In this document: positions 47,001-55,308 of the stretch, in pieces | Numbering within the stretch: position 1 is the stretch's first letter | How the letters are laid out: every line of letters starts with the position of its first letter | NCBI RefSeq assembly: GCF_003258355.1 | Contig: NZ_QKPO01000008.1 | Coordinates: 62,001 to 126,000, forward strand | From: Confluentibacter sediminis | GTDB taxonomy: Bacteria; Bacteroidota; Bacteroidia; Flavobacteriales; Flavobacteriaceae | Length of the DNA stretch: 64,000 nucleotides | Direction of reading: 5' to 3' | The notes under the pieces: generated by a model | The model's database searches: none | The model's input: the letters and a program-made list of their open reading frames with translations, nothing else | What the model was told of the DNA's origin: nothing | Made by a program: the position numbers and the translations under genes

Positions 47001-47378
47001 ATCTAATAATCCATCGTTATTGATATCTATCATTGAAACTGATGAAGACCATCCTGTATCTAAGTCTGCTATTCCGCTTTTTTTGGTAATATCCTCAAAT
47101 ACAAAATTTCCTTTGTTTATATATAGCTTATCCTTTTCTTGATTACCACAAAAATAAATATCGAGAAGTCCATCATTATTAACATCACCAAGGCCTACAC
47201 CAGCGCCTTGATAAAAATTATCATACATAAAAATATTCTCATCTTCTGTGGCCTTTAATTTGTTTTCGAAATTTATTTTAGACTCACTAGGAGATACATA
47301 TTCAAAAAGGGGGACATTTTGTCCTATAGATTTAGTTATGACTAAAAAAGATATTATTATAAATTTTTTCATATCCAT
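44058..47378 (-). CDS. FG-GAP/VCBS repeat protein with ASPIC/UnbV domain
   Basis: 1106 aa, signal peptide at residues 1 to about 20. Calcium-binding FG-GAP repeats (D.N.DG..D patterns such as DVNNDGLLDIYFCG, DINNDGLLDIYV, DYDNDGDMDLFVGG) occur in two blocks, about 45-510 and 640-1100, forming beta-propellers. An ASPIC/UnbV domain lies between them (about 525-605, KTSVFGAKATIYYGSGKSQF then RGMFSTSEPYIHFGLG). Such CRTAC1-like proteins are frequent next to SusC/SusD in Bacteroidota and are thought to sit on the cell surface and bind or process glycans. Located between SusD and the sugar symporter. Confidence 0.88.
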   Translation of the reverse strand: MDMKKFIIISFLVITKSIGQNVPLFEYVSPSESKINFENKLKATEDENIFMYDNFYQGAGVGLGDVNNDGLLDIYFCGNQEKDKLYINKGNFVFEDITKKSGIADLDTGWSSSVSMIDINNDGLLDIYVTKELYDDKPEWRRNRLYINKGNNKFTEVAQKVGLGDTTRTRGAVFLDYDLDGDLDVFLLRQPPNPGMYSKYKSLLDKGDLTSAQYAPRLYENKDGIFYDVSESASVISPSYANAVTVGDFNKDGYPDIAVANDFDAPDVIYINQGNKTFKNTSNTAYKHTSYYSMGIDAADLNNDLLLDLYTVDMVANDNFRLKSNMSGMNPDKFWKVVDKGWNYQYMYNALQINNGNGTFSEIAQLAGVSSTDWSWTPLMADFDNDGLKDIFVTNGLLRDIRNTDADYKIKLYISKKLQEYLKLNGNIEYSKIWDVVDYKEMANMYPSTKLQNKLFKNINGYQLQDVSDDWGIDKKTFSSGAAYGDLDNDGDLDIVVNNVDEIAHVLKNNSKNNFLRVILTDNKKTSVFGAKATIYYGSGKSQFVETTSARGMFSTSEPYIHFGLGSNKTVDSLVVVWPNLKQSKLYNPSINQTIKLSNDKAIDAKESLIKEENQPIFTDYAELSTIKFNHKENNFDDYNFQVLLPHKLSEIGPALAVSDVNNDGLEDVFIGGAFGYNAVLYIQDKDGNFSKSSEALWEKEKDYEDVDALFVDINGDGYQDLYVVSGGNQYEENDPHYLDRLYINDGSGNFNKVEFNYADAISGSVVKAIDYDNDGDMDLFVGGRHTPHKYPMPASSMFFKNENGRLVNKTEELAPELENIGMVTDAIWVDYDNDGDTDLIVVGEWMPITVFKNTEGKLSKTILEDFKNTSGWWFSINKGDFDNDGDIDFIVGNLGLNNKYKTSEEKPFDIYYSDFDKNGSNDLVLGYYNKDNHYPLRGFSCSSQQIPNLKKEFKKYDVFASLKIDEVYGEDNLEKALHFVTNTFASLYVENLGNGHFKLTPLPVQAQVSNINDILIKDFNDDGNLDVLTIGNLFCFEIETPRNDAGTGLLMEGDGKGGFSPKSVSESGLFINNDAKKIRTLKSGNNEFMVVANNNDKLQIIKINK

Positions 47379-47490
47379 AATTATTAAACTTTTTATACTG
47401 GCCAGTTTTTACTTTACAAAAACAATTTTATTATATCACAATTTTTTGAAGACATAAGAACATTAAAAAAAACCTCTTGTCTATATTAAC

Positions 47491-47518
47491 AGGAAAAGGA
47501 GATATATCTCCTTTTCCT
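47491..47518 (-). terminator. 28-bp perfect palindrome after susD
   Basis: AGGAAAAGGAGATA followed by TATCTCCTTTTCCT, with no loop spacer, lies 66 nt past the SusD stop. On the - strand a T8 run follows 17 nt later. It would form a very stable hairpin between susD and the FG-GAP gene, likely a partial terminator or 3' stabiliser that makes SusC/SusD more abundant than downstream products. Confidence 0.65.
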
Positions 47519-47583
47519 ATCAACATTATCATAAAATTAGCTAATATAAATACTAAATTAGCTTTGAACATTTAATAAAATTA

Positions 47584-49074
47584 TTATTCAGCATCCCACC
47601 ACATTCTTGTGGTTAATAAATCTGGCCCTTGGGCAGATACAGCTGCATTATAATTTTCTGTATTTGTAACTGCATCAGCAGTATAATATGTCAACCTTCT
47701 TGGTATGGTACCGTTAGTTACATTACCTGGGTAATTTACAGGTGTTAATACAGGGAATCCTGTTCTTCTCCAGTTAGCATAAGCTTCATATTCATCTAAG
47801 AAAACAGCTGCCCAATACTGAGTATTTATTTGCTCTAATGCATTAGCTGAATCATAAGGATTAGCTAATAAATAAGCTGAAATTTCAGTATCACTAATAG
47901 CTGCATCTGGTGAATATAGCTCTAAATATTTCATTGCTGCAGTAACACCAGCATTGTAATGACTTGCTGCGTCACCTCCTGCAAGTCCCCAACGAACAGC
48001 TGCTTCTGCCAACATAAACTCAACCTCTGCATACGTTTGGAAGAACATTGGTGCATCTTCTCCTTGAAGGAAGTTTGAATTTACCTCAGAGTATGTCGTC
48101 ATATCAGCACCTCCTGAATAACCAACTAAAGTTGCAGAATCATACCCATTAGGCAATCCTTTTTGTACTGCAGGATCATCATTTCCATCAGGTAAAGCCG
48201 CATAAACTCTCATACGAGGGTCTCCTTGTAAAAAGTCTAGGAATGTTTTGCTTATTCTTGAAGAACGATCTGCAGAGAATACTTCTCCGTTAGCATTTTG
48301 AACGATTCCGTTTCCTTGCTGATGTATTACATAAGCTATGTCATCATTAGATGTCATAACACCTCCTGATATAGCTGTTGTAGCCCATTGTTGTGCTAAT
48401 GCTGGATCAACTTTTACAAGTCTTAAACTTAAACGTAACATCATAGAATAAGCCCATTTTTTCCATTTAGCTTCATCTCCATTATAAAGAATATCTGCAG
48501 TACCCAATTCGCTTGTTCCACTACCTAAAAGTGCAGCAGACTCATTAAGCTCATTCAGCATATCATTGTAGATAAATTCTTGACTATCGTAAGCCGGTCT
48601 CAAAATACCACTTATATATGCCTTACCAGCTTCACTATATGGAATATCTCCATACAAATCAGTTAGTCTTTGATAAGCAAATACCCTAAGGATTCTTACC
48701 ATGGCATATTCTGGCGTATCGGTTTTTTCATCAGTTTCCAATTGCGCCTTTATATCCTCTATTGATTTAATAGTTTGTGGATATTGTGCTTCCCAATAAG
48801 CGCCTGCATAACTTGTACTTAAAGTATATTTATCTCCATTCCAGTAACCTTGTGTACTAGCCAAATGTTGAATCATTACGGAACAATAAATAAAATTTCC
48901 TCTCCAAGTTTCGTAACGTTGACCTGCCGTATATAAAATAGCTTTTGGAAATTTGTATTTCACATCTATCTGTGTCGCAGCAGTTGGATCTATATTAATA
49001 TCTTCAAATCCCTTATCACATGACGTGGTAATCATGAATATTGAAAATATTGCTAAATAAAATATTTTTTTCAT
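47584..49074 (-). CDS. SusD/RagB-family glycan-binding lipoprotein
   Basis: 496 aa from the ATG at 49074. A start 24 nt upstream (49098) overlaps SusC and adds a polar leader before the signal, so it is less likely. MKKIFYLAIFSIFMITTSC gives a lipobox with the lipidated cysteine at residue 19. TPR-like helices carry NDMLNELNESAALLG and WKKWAYSMMLRLSLRL (the W.K.AN.L..RL-like block typical of the family), and the C-terminus has NTQYWAAVFLDEYEAYANWRRTGFP. SusD caps the SusC transporter on the cell surface and binds the oligosaccharide. The gene starts 10 nt after susC. Confidence 0.92.
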   Translation of the reverse strand: MKKIFYLAIFSIFMITTSCDKGFEDINIDPTAATQIDVKYKFPKAILYTAGQRYETWRGNFIYCSVMIQHLASTQGYWNGDKYTLSTSYAGAYWEAQYPQTIKSIEDIKAQLETDEKTDTPEYAMVRILRVFAYQRLTDLYGDIPYSEAGKAYISGILRPAYDSQEFIYNDMLNELNESAALLGSGTSELGTADILYNGDEAKWKKWAYSMMLRLSLRLVKVDPALAQQWATTAISGGVMTSNDDIAYVIHQQGNGIVQNANGEVFSADRSSRISKTFLDFLQGDPRMRVYAALPDGNDDPAVQKGLPNGYDSATLVGYSGGADMTTYSEVNSNFLQGEDAPMFFQTYAEVEFMLAEAAVRWGLAGGDAASHYNAGVTAAMKYLELYSPDAAISDTEISAYLLANPYDSANALEQINTQYWAAVFLDEYEAYANWRRTGFPVLTPVNYPGNVTNGTIPRRLTYYTADAVTNTENYNAAVSAQGPDLLTTRMWWDAE

Positions 49075-49084
49075 AGTATTCTTT

Positions 49085-52000
49085 TTAAAATTTAACATTT
49101 AAACTTAATCCATAGCTTCTTGTAGAAGGAAGACCAAAACGCTCTAATCCTGCTCCATAAGTATTATTAAATGCAGATTCTGGATCAATATTTTCTGTAT
49201 GTTTCATAATGTAGAATAAGTTTCTAGCTATAAAAGAAATATTGATGCTCGAAATAGATGTATTAGATAATAAACTAGATGGGAAATTATACCCTAAACT
49301 AACTTCTCTAAATTTGATAAAATCGGCATCTTGCATATTTGCCTCAGCAATAGAATAAAGTTTTTGATAATAAGTATTTACATTCGCAGCTGGGATAGTC
49401 GTTGAAAAACTGTTTCCAGATTCATCTACTCCACTAACTGCCAAACCATTTTCTCTACCAACCAATGTGTTTTTACTATATCCATAATAATTAGCATAAG
49501 CACTTGTTCCAGAAAAAATATCAGCTCCAAATTTTGCATCAATTAAAAAATTAAGATTGAAATTTTTATAATTGAAATTATTTGTAAGACCCATACTATA
49601 TGGCGCAACACCATTTCCTAAAAATGCGTTTGGACCAACAGTTGGAGTTCCATCACTGTCATACTGTACTTGTCCTTGATCATTTCTTACAAACGTTGTT
49701 CCATAAATAGCCCCCATTGGTTTTCCTACAAGAGCACCAGACTGAGAATTTACACCATAAGATTCATCTCCTGAAAAGAATGGATTACCATCATCATCAG
49801 TTTTAACAACTTCATTCTTATTATAACCAAGATTATATGTAACATTCCAACCGAAATTATCTGTTTGTATAGGAGTTCCTTTTAATAAAAATTCAATACC
49901 TTTATTTGTTACTTCACCAATATTAACAACCGCTGAACTATACCCTGTAGTATTAGAAACTGTAATTGGAACAATATCATCAGTTGTTTTATTTGAATAG
50001 TATGCTAAATCAAGACCCAATCTATTATTGAAAAATTTAAGATCTAAACCAAACTCATATTCAGATTTTGAATAAGGTTTTAAGTCTAAATTTGGTAATT
50101 GACTTTTCGAAATACTACCTAAAGATATGCTAGGTCCTGTTGCTGTATAAGTATCTGTAATACCATAAGCTAAAGACAGTGAGTATGGGTCACGTGCGCC
50201 ACCTCCAATATCTGAATAACCAGCACGAAACTTACCATAAGATAACCAATCTGGCATTTCAAAAGCATCAGAAAACAAGAAGCTACCACTTACTGATGGA
50301 TAAAAATATGAATTTGGTGCCGTTTTACCCGCTAGTGACAACGTTGAAAACCAGTCATTTCTACCTGTAATCGTTAAAAACAAGTAATTATCATATGATA
50401 ACTCTGTAGAAAAATATAATGAACCTTTTTTTGTTTGACCTAGACTGTAACTGTAATTTTTATTTTCAACATTGGAGACATCTTCTAATGTTGTTATTAC
50501 AAAATTTTGACCATTTAATTCTAGTCTTTCATTTGTAAATGAATTGCTATTAGCTCCTAATATAGTTTTTGTTGAGAACTTATCTCCAAAATCTTTATCA
50601 ATTCCTAACATGAAATCTGCATCAATCGTTTTAACATTATAGGTCGTTTCGGTCATGCCTCCTAAATTTTTATAGGCAGTTCCATAAGGTTCTATATTTG
50701 TTATTCTTGCGGTAAATTGATCGATACCTACTCTACCTAAAGCATATAACCAATCTGTAACATTATACCTTAATGTACTTGAACCAATAAATCTGTTCTT
50801 TTTACTCTCATTACTGAATCTGTAAGCAACAAAATATGGGTTTTGGTGGTAGTTGCTACCAGTAGATATTAAAAGTTCTGAACCTACTTGGTTATAACCA
50901 GGTTTAGGAGTTAGTCCATTTACAGTAGTCCCTTCTTCATAAACACCTGGTTTATAGTCCAGAACATTTATGTTGGCAGGTGATAAAGCCACTGTAAAAT
51001 TGCTATTACCAGGAGAATCAGCTAACCTAGGTCTATTATGTACGTTTTCTAAAATATACTTTCCACTAATATCTAAAGTTAATTTATCAGTCAGCTGAAC
51101 ACCTCCATTTAAAGAAAACGATTTTCTATTTAGTCCAGAATTAGGCGTAATATCTTTATTAGTTAAATCTGTTCCAGAAAATCTTAAATTAAAACCTTCT
51201 CCTGCTTTACTAATAGCTACCGTATTTGTTAATGTACTGGCTGTTCTATAGAATTTATCTATATTATTTCCAGTATAACTATAGGGTCTGCTTTCCCCAT
51301 CAAACTGAGGTACGCTAGAACCATCTAATTTACCTCCCCAAGCATACAATCCAGCATCTAATGCCTCTAATTGACTAGTTGGTTTTAGACCATTATTACC
51401 TTGTCCATATTCTTTTTGAAAATCATAAAGACCTGTATTAACTGTCTCCATTAAAGCAGAACCTGAATACTCAACTCCTAATCCTTTTTGGTTTTTACCT
51501 GTTTTTGTAGTAATTAAAATCACCCCATCAGACGCAGCAGACCCATATAATGCAGCAGCTGCACCACCTTTTAAAACACTTATACTTGCAATATCATCTG
51601 GGTTAATACTTGAGATACCATCACCAAAATCTGATCCTCCCCATCTACTTGCAGAACCAAGATTTTGATTGTTAATTGGAATACCATCAACAACATATAA
51701 AGGTTGATTAGTTCCACTAACTGAAGAAGCGCCACGAATAACAACATTACTAGTACCTGCTGGACCTGTCGCAGAACCAGTGATATTTACCCCAGCAACT
51801 TTACCTTGTAAAGAATTAATGGCATTTACCTGCTTCACATTAGAGAGTTCTTCTCCGCCTACTTCAGTAAGAGAATACCCAAGTGCTTTACTTTCTCTCT
51901 TAATACCTAATGCTGTTACAACAACCTCATCTAAAGCCTCTGTATCTTCCGATAAAGCGATATTTAAAGTTGTTGAACCAGTTAATAACACTTCTTTCAT

Positions 52001-52249
52001 AGCGTATCCAACATAAGTAACGACTAAAGCTGTAGCGCTATTTGGAACTTGAATACTATAGTTCCCATCAAAATCTGACGAAACACCGGTTGATGTTCCT
52101 TTAACAACAATACTTGCTCCAAGTAATGGAATTCCACTAGAAGCATCAGTAATCGTTCCTGTTACTGTAGTCTGTGCTTTGGCATTCTGAAAAGAGAATA
52201 AACAAAAAACAAACAGCAGTTTTAGCACTTTTTGAATCATAAATTTCAT
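49085..52249 (-). CDS. SusC/RagA-family TonB-dependent transporter
   Basis: 1054 aa; MIQKVLKLL three codons in is an alternative start. Signal peptide to about residue 25 (NAKAQ), a carboxypeptidase-like regulatory domain (about 28-105, VTGTITDASSGIPLLGASIVVKG), a plug domain (about 120-250, VNAINSLQGKVAGVNI, PLYVVDGIPINN) and a large barrel ending FGLPSTRSYGLSLNVKF with a terminal aromatic. It imports oligosaccharides energised by TonB, with the SusD lipoprotein encoded next. A conserved 44-nt upstream element (52337) and a palindrome (52280) precede it. Substrate is not known; the nearby GH97, GH125 and GH3 genes suggest an alpha-linked glucan or mannan. Confidence 0.93.
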   Translation of the reverse strand: MKFMIQKVLKLLFVFCLFSFQNAKAQTTVTGTITDASSGIPLLGASIVVKGTSTGVSSDFDGNYSIQVPNSATALVVTYVGYAMKEVLLTGSTTLNIALSEDTEALDEVVVTALGIKRESKALGYSLTEVGGEELSNVKQVNAINSLQGKVAGVNITGSATGPAGTSNVVIRGASSVSGTNQPLYVVDGIPINNQNLGSASRWGGSDFGDGISSINPDDIASISVLKGGAAAALYGSAASDGVILITTKTGKNQKGLGVEYSGSALMETVNTGLYDFQKEYGQGNNGLKPTSQLEALDAGLYAWGGKLDGSSVPQFDGESRPYSYTGNNIDKFYRTASTLTNTVAISKAGEGFNLRFSGTDLTNKDITPNSGLNRKSFSLNGGVQLTDKLTLDISGKYILENVHNRPRLADSPGNSNFTVALSPANINVLDYKPGVYEEGTTVNGLTPKPGYNQVGSELLISTGSNYHQNPYFVAYRFSNESKKNRFIGSSTLRYNVTDWLYALGRVGIDQFTARITNIEPYGTAYKNLGGMTETTYNVKTIDADFMLGIDKDFGDKFSTKTILGANSNSFTNERLELNGQNFVITTLEDVSNVENKNYSYSLGQTKKGSLYFSTELSYDNYLFLTITGRNDWFSTLSLAGKTAPNSYFYPSVSGSFLFSDAFEMPDWLSYGKFRAGYSDIGGGARDPYSLSLAYGITDTYTATGPSISLGSISKSQLPNLDLKPYSKSEYEFGLDLKFFNNRLGLDLAYYSNKTTDDIVPITVSNTTGYSSAVVNIGEVTNKGIEFLLKGTPIQTDNFGWNVTYNLGYNKNEVVKTDDDGNPFFSGDESYGVNSQSGALVGKPMGAIYGTTFVRNDQGQVQYDSDGTPTVGPNAFLGNGVAPYSMGLTNNFNYKNFNLNFLIDAKFGADIFSGTSAYANYYGYSKNTLVGRENGLAVSGVDESGNSFSTTIPAANVNTYYQKLYSIAEANMQDADFIKFREVSLGYNFPSSLLSNTSISSINISFIARNLFYIMKHTENIDPESAFNNTYGAGLERFGLPSTRSYGLSLNVKF

Positions 52250-52279
52250 TTTTGAGTTAATAATTTTGGTTTTAACACG

Positions 52280-52294
52280 TTAACTTTAAGTTAA
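52280..52294 (-). promoter_or_regulatory. Palindrome upstream of susC
   Basis: TTAACTT-T-AAGTTAA, a perfect 7-bp inverted repeat 31 nt before the susC start codon. It is a plausible operator, or chance in AT-rich DNA. It is not conserved at the relic copy near 58730. Confidence 0.35.
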
Positions 52295-52336
52295 TAGTAT
52301 GTTAAATCTAAAAACCTAGAAGGTTATAATTAGCAT

Positions 52337-52380
52337 TATTTCGACCAATAACAGGTTTAAAAAGGCGTTGGGATGAATTT
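52337..52380 (-). promoter_or_regulatory. Conserved 44-nt susC upstream element, copy 1
   Basis: On the - strand the element reads CATCCCAACGCCTTTTTAAA, then CCTGTTATTGGTCGAAATA, about 90-130 nt before susC. A copy with only two changes is found at 58751-58794 before a decayed susC. The strong conservation while the adjacent gene decayed and the flanks diverged points to a functional leader or promoter element of susC genes. Confidence 0.6.
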
Positions 52381-52936
52381 CTTTTTTCTGCAATATAAAT
52401 TGAGATGAATGCCATTATTAAAATCATTCAAAAACGTTGCAAAATCCTACTCAAATTCAACAACCTAATCAAATATAACTAGTTTCCCTAATTTAATTTT
52501 TTTCTAGATTTTAGTGTTTTTTTGACTTTTTAAAGAATAGACCGCTATGGATTTTAAATCCATAGTTTTTAACAAAATAATGCAATTCTTTTTCAAAACG
52601 ACTCTAGTATTCAATTCCCTTTTACTATATTGAGTTCTTACTTGTTAGTTCAAGATATTCCTGAACCATCTATCTCATCAGTTGAACATGCAACAAAACT
52701 AAAACATTTATAGAAACAAAAGTAACTACAATAAAAATGCAGTGTTTAACATTTAACTTGAAAAGAAATACTAACAAAGTATTTTAAATTAACGAAAGGG
52801 AAGGACTAACATTTATCATGTTTACGTCTTTATTCAGAAATCATAATGATCTGTAGGATATTAAGTTCCATTTTAAAGTAGTAATAGCTAAATTGGAGCG
52901 GGATGATATATAGAAGATTACTGTTTATTAATTATA
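52381..52936. other. 550-bp gap
   Basis: No gene recognised; upstream of the susC element and downstream of an IS relic. AT-rich with stops in all frames. Confidence 0.4.
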
Positions 52937-53110
52937 GATGCCATTTGATTCAAAAGACTTTAGAAAACACTTTAAGCGAAAGATATCAACATCTGCTTTT
53001 ATAAACATAATGAAAATATACACAGGTATGACTATTTTGATCAAGAACTATGTGGCTTAGGATATGCCATCAAACGTAGCAATGTCTGGATGGATAGTTA
53101 TGTGAATTGA
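52937..53110 (+). mobile_element. Decayed IS5-like transposase C-terminal fragment
   Basis: Two frames give DSKDFRKHFKRK and then RYDYFDQELCGLGYAIKRSNVWMDSY before a stop. The latter is the ...Y.IER.NAW.D.. block near the C-terminus of IS5-type DDE transposases, with the catalytic glutamate position replaced (IKR instead of IER). The rest is absent. It separates the RidA/SelA operon from the susC gene. Confidence 0.6.
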
Positions 53111-53123
53111 TTTTTTTTTTGAG

Positions 53124-54365
53124 CTATTGACCAGTTAAAATCTCTTTCAAACGATGAGCTACAATTTTCACCTGTTCAGTTTTTAATAATACAACCCCAA
53201 TGTTTATGATTTTATCTCCGTTTCTTTCTGTTTTACTGCAAACAATACTAGGAGTTCCATTTTTCAACTGGTTATATATAGTATCAGCAGTTAATGAAGA
53301 TTTTTCCTTGTCCCAAAACACATCTACCGTAGGGAAAACATTAGCTCTTCCAGTTGGGATGTAAACTGCGGTTTTTACTCCTGGAACCTTTTCTAGAACC
53401 ATACTTATTTGTTGTGTGCGCTTTAACCACATGCCCCATTCTTCTTCATGATCTTTTGCCAGATAAGCCTTAAGAGCGGCATACATACCAAAAATCTCTT
53501 CTTTATTAACCTTCATAGGTCTTCCTATAGGAGCTTCGTGCGGACTATAATTAAGTTTCGCAGCGTCTATTAAAGCTTTTTTACCAAAAAGCAAGCCAGA
53601 ACTTTGTGGTCCTCGTATCATTTTACCTCCTGAAAAAGTTACTAAATCGAAACCCATTTTTTGATATTTAAAAAGGTTTTCAACGGGAGGAACATCTGCG
53701 GCAGCATCAATAAAAGTTGGGATGCTGTGTTTTTTTGAAATGGCAATAAATTGTTCATGCGTAATACTATCCTCAATACCGTACCAAGATTCTGCTGCAT
53801 TAAAAAATAGAGCCATGACCGTATTTTCATTTATAGCTGCTTCCATTTCCGGAACGTTTTCTACCTCTATGATTTTTGCACCAGTAGTTGTAATTGCCTG
53901 ATCAAAAACATAACGGTGATTTTTTTGCATAATAACTTCAGGTCTTGGACCAGGAAGATTTGGAATTTGCTTTCTTTTTTCAGCATCCATTCCTGTAATT
54001 GCTGCTGCAGTTCCTAAGACCAATGCACATGCCGCCCCTGAGGTAACCATTGCGGCTTCACACTCTAACATTTCGGCAATTTTTACACCTACTTTATCCT
54101 GAAGTTCGTACATATCAGCAAAATCATGCGCTGTTGAATTGATGGCTTCAAGAACCTCTGGAAGCATCAAAGAGCCTGATAAAAAAGTCATTGTTGCTGC
54201 CGCATTAATGACTCGCTTAACGCCCAATTCTTCAAAATAATCTACAGGTTTTGTTTTTACTGGTGTCGTATTTAAAGGGCTAGCATTTAAAATAAAGCTA
54301 GAGGGAATCAAGCTACCAGCAATAGGTAGTACCGTTAAGGTTTTTAGTAGGTGTCGTCGCTTCAT
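53124..54365 (-). CDS. Tat-exported SelA-like PLP enzyme (copy 2 of operon)
   Basis: 413 aa. The N-terminus MKRRHLLKTLTVLPIAGSLI has a twin-arginine-like motif (RRHLLK) before the hydrophobic part. The rest is a fold-type-I PLP enzyme of the SelA/D-glucosaminate ammonia-lyase (DgaE) group: GVKRVINAAATMTFLSGS, LLECEAAMVTSGAACAL, IDAAADVPPVENLFKY and FSGGKMIRGPQSSGLLFGKK, where Lys248 should bind PLP. Known relatives eliminate ammonia from amino sugars or diamino acids rather than making selenocysteine. It is the last of five tightly spaced genes and paralogous to the gene at 56583. Its location outside the cytoplasm is unusual for a PLP enzyme and fits Tat export after folding. Confidence 0.82.
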   Translation of the reverse strand: MKRRHLLKTLTVLPIAGSLIPSSFILNASPLNTTPVKTKPVDYFEELGVKRVINAAATMTFLSGSLMLPEVLEAINSTAHDFADMYELQDKVGVKIAEMLECEAAMVTSGAACALVLGTAAAITGMDAEKRKQIPNLPGPRPEVIMQKNHRYVFDQAITTTGAKIIEVENVPEMEAAINENTVMALFFNAAESWYGIEDSITHEQFIAISKKHSIPTFIDAAADVPPVENLFKYQKMGFDLVTFSGGKMIRGPQSSGLLFGKKALIDAAKLNYSPHEAPIGRPMKVNKEEIFGMYAALKAYLAKDHEEEWGMWLKRTQQISMVLEKVPGVKTAVYIPTGRANVFPTVDVFWDKEKSSLTADTIYNQLKNGTPSIVCSKTERNGDKIINIGVVLLKTEQVKIVAHRLKEILTGQ

Positions 54366-54375
54366 AATTTAAAAA

Positions 54376-55299
54376 TTACCACGTTCTTTTTTCCATAAAT
54401 TGGTTGATCTCATTCATTCCCATAGGGATGTCACTTTTAGTATCCTTGATCCATTGTAAAAAATGCTTCTTTATGGCGGGAGTCCATTCGTTATCAATCT
54501 GACCCGAAGCGTATATATTTCTTTTTAACATGGACTGACCAAATTCATCCCTGAGAGCTATAAACTCTGCTGTTAAAACTACTTTTTCAACTAAATGCGC
54601 AGGTATAAAAATAACGCCTTCTTCTTTTGCCAAAACCAAATCGCCTGGCATAACTATAGCATGGCCAATACGTATAGGCGTATTTAAACCACCGAGCATC
54701 ACGTTTTTAAGATAAGTAGGATTCCAATCTTTGACAAAGGCATTAAACCCATCTATTTCCGACAAGCCTTCTTTGTCTCTTGAAGCTCCATAGAAAACAA
54801 CTCCCTGTCCCGTTTTAGCATAAATAGCATTCCCTAGATTATCACCTATAAGAGTGCCATCTAGTGTTTTACCAAAAGCATCTGCCACATATACATCCCC
54901 GTTTTGTAGCACCTCAATAGGCCAAGAATTTGTATTGCCTTGTCTACCTTCTTTTTCGCCCCTTTGTTTAATCTGTGTGGCTACATCTGGACGGCTTGGC
55001 AAGTAAAAGGCTGTTACTGCACGTCCCACAATAGGAGTCGTGTTCAGTGCTTGCCAGTCACCTTCATATTGAGAAGGATAACCTTCATTATTTAAAATTT
55101 GCCAAGCAACATCTATCGATATGCTTTCTGCTCTTTTTAATAAATCATCTGAAATTTTAGGGCGCCCATTTTCAAATCGTACTCCTTCCCAAGCTTTTGT
55201 TAAGTAGATTAATTCTTCTTTATTTATTTGTTGCGCTTTAACACATAAACTGAATGACACACAAGAAAGTAGAAGACAAATGCATTTTTTTAGTACCAT
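54376..55299 (-). CDS. Exported RraA-family protein (aldolase/decarboxylase-like)
   Basis: 307 aa, with a Sec-type signal peptide to about residue 22 (SFSLCVKAQ). The core (about 90-245) matches RraA/HMG-aldolase-like proteins: VGRAVTAFYLP, GNLGNAIYAKTGQGVVFYGASRDKEGL, MLGGLNTPIRIGHAIVMPGDLVLAKEEGVIFIPAHL. The Arg-Asp pair in ASRDKE corresponds to the metal/substrate residues of 4-hydroxy-4-methyl-2-oxoglutarate aldolases. It probably cleaves or decarboxylates a 2-keto acid produced by the neighbouring enzymes. The spacing to flanking genes is 10 and 9 nt. Longer than cytosolic RraA (about 160 aa) because of N- and C-terminal additions. Confidence 0.78.
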   Translation of the reverse strand: MVLKKCICLLLSCVSFSLCVKAQQINKEELIYLTKAWEGVRFENGRPKISDDLLKRAESISIDVAWQILNNEGYPSQYEGDWQALNTTPIVGRAVTAFYLPSRPDVATQIKQRGEKEGRQGNTNSWPIEVLQNGDVYVADAFGKTLDGTLIGDNLGNAIYAKTGQGVVFYGASRDKEGLSEIDGFNAFVKDWNPTYLKNVMLGGLNTPIRIGHAIVMPGDLVLAKEEGVIFIPAHLVEKVVLTAEFIALRDEFGQSMLKRNIYASGQIDNEWTPAIKKHFLQWIKDTKSDIPMGMNEINQFMEKRTW

Positions 55300-55308
55300 A
55301 TCCTTAAT

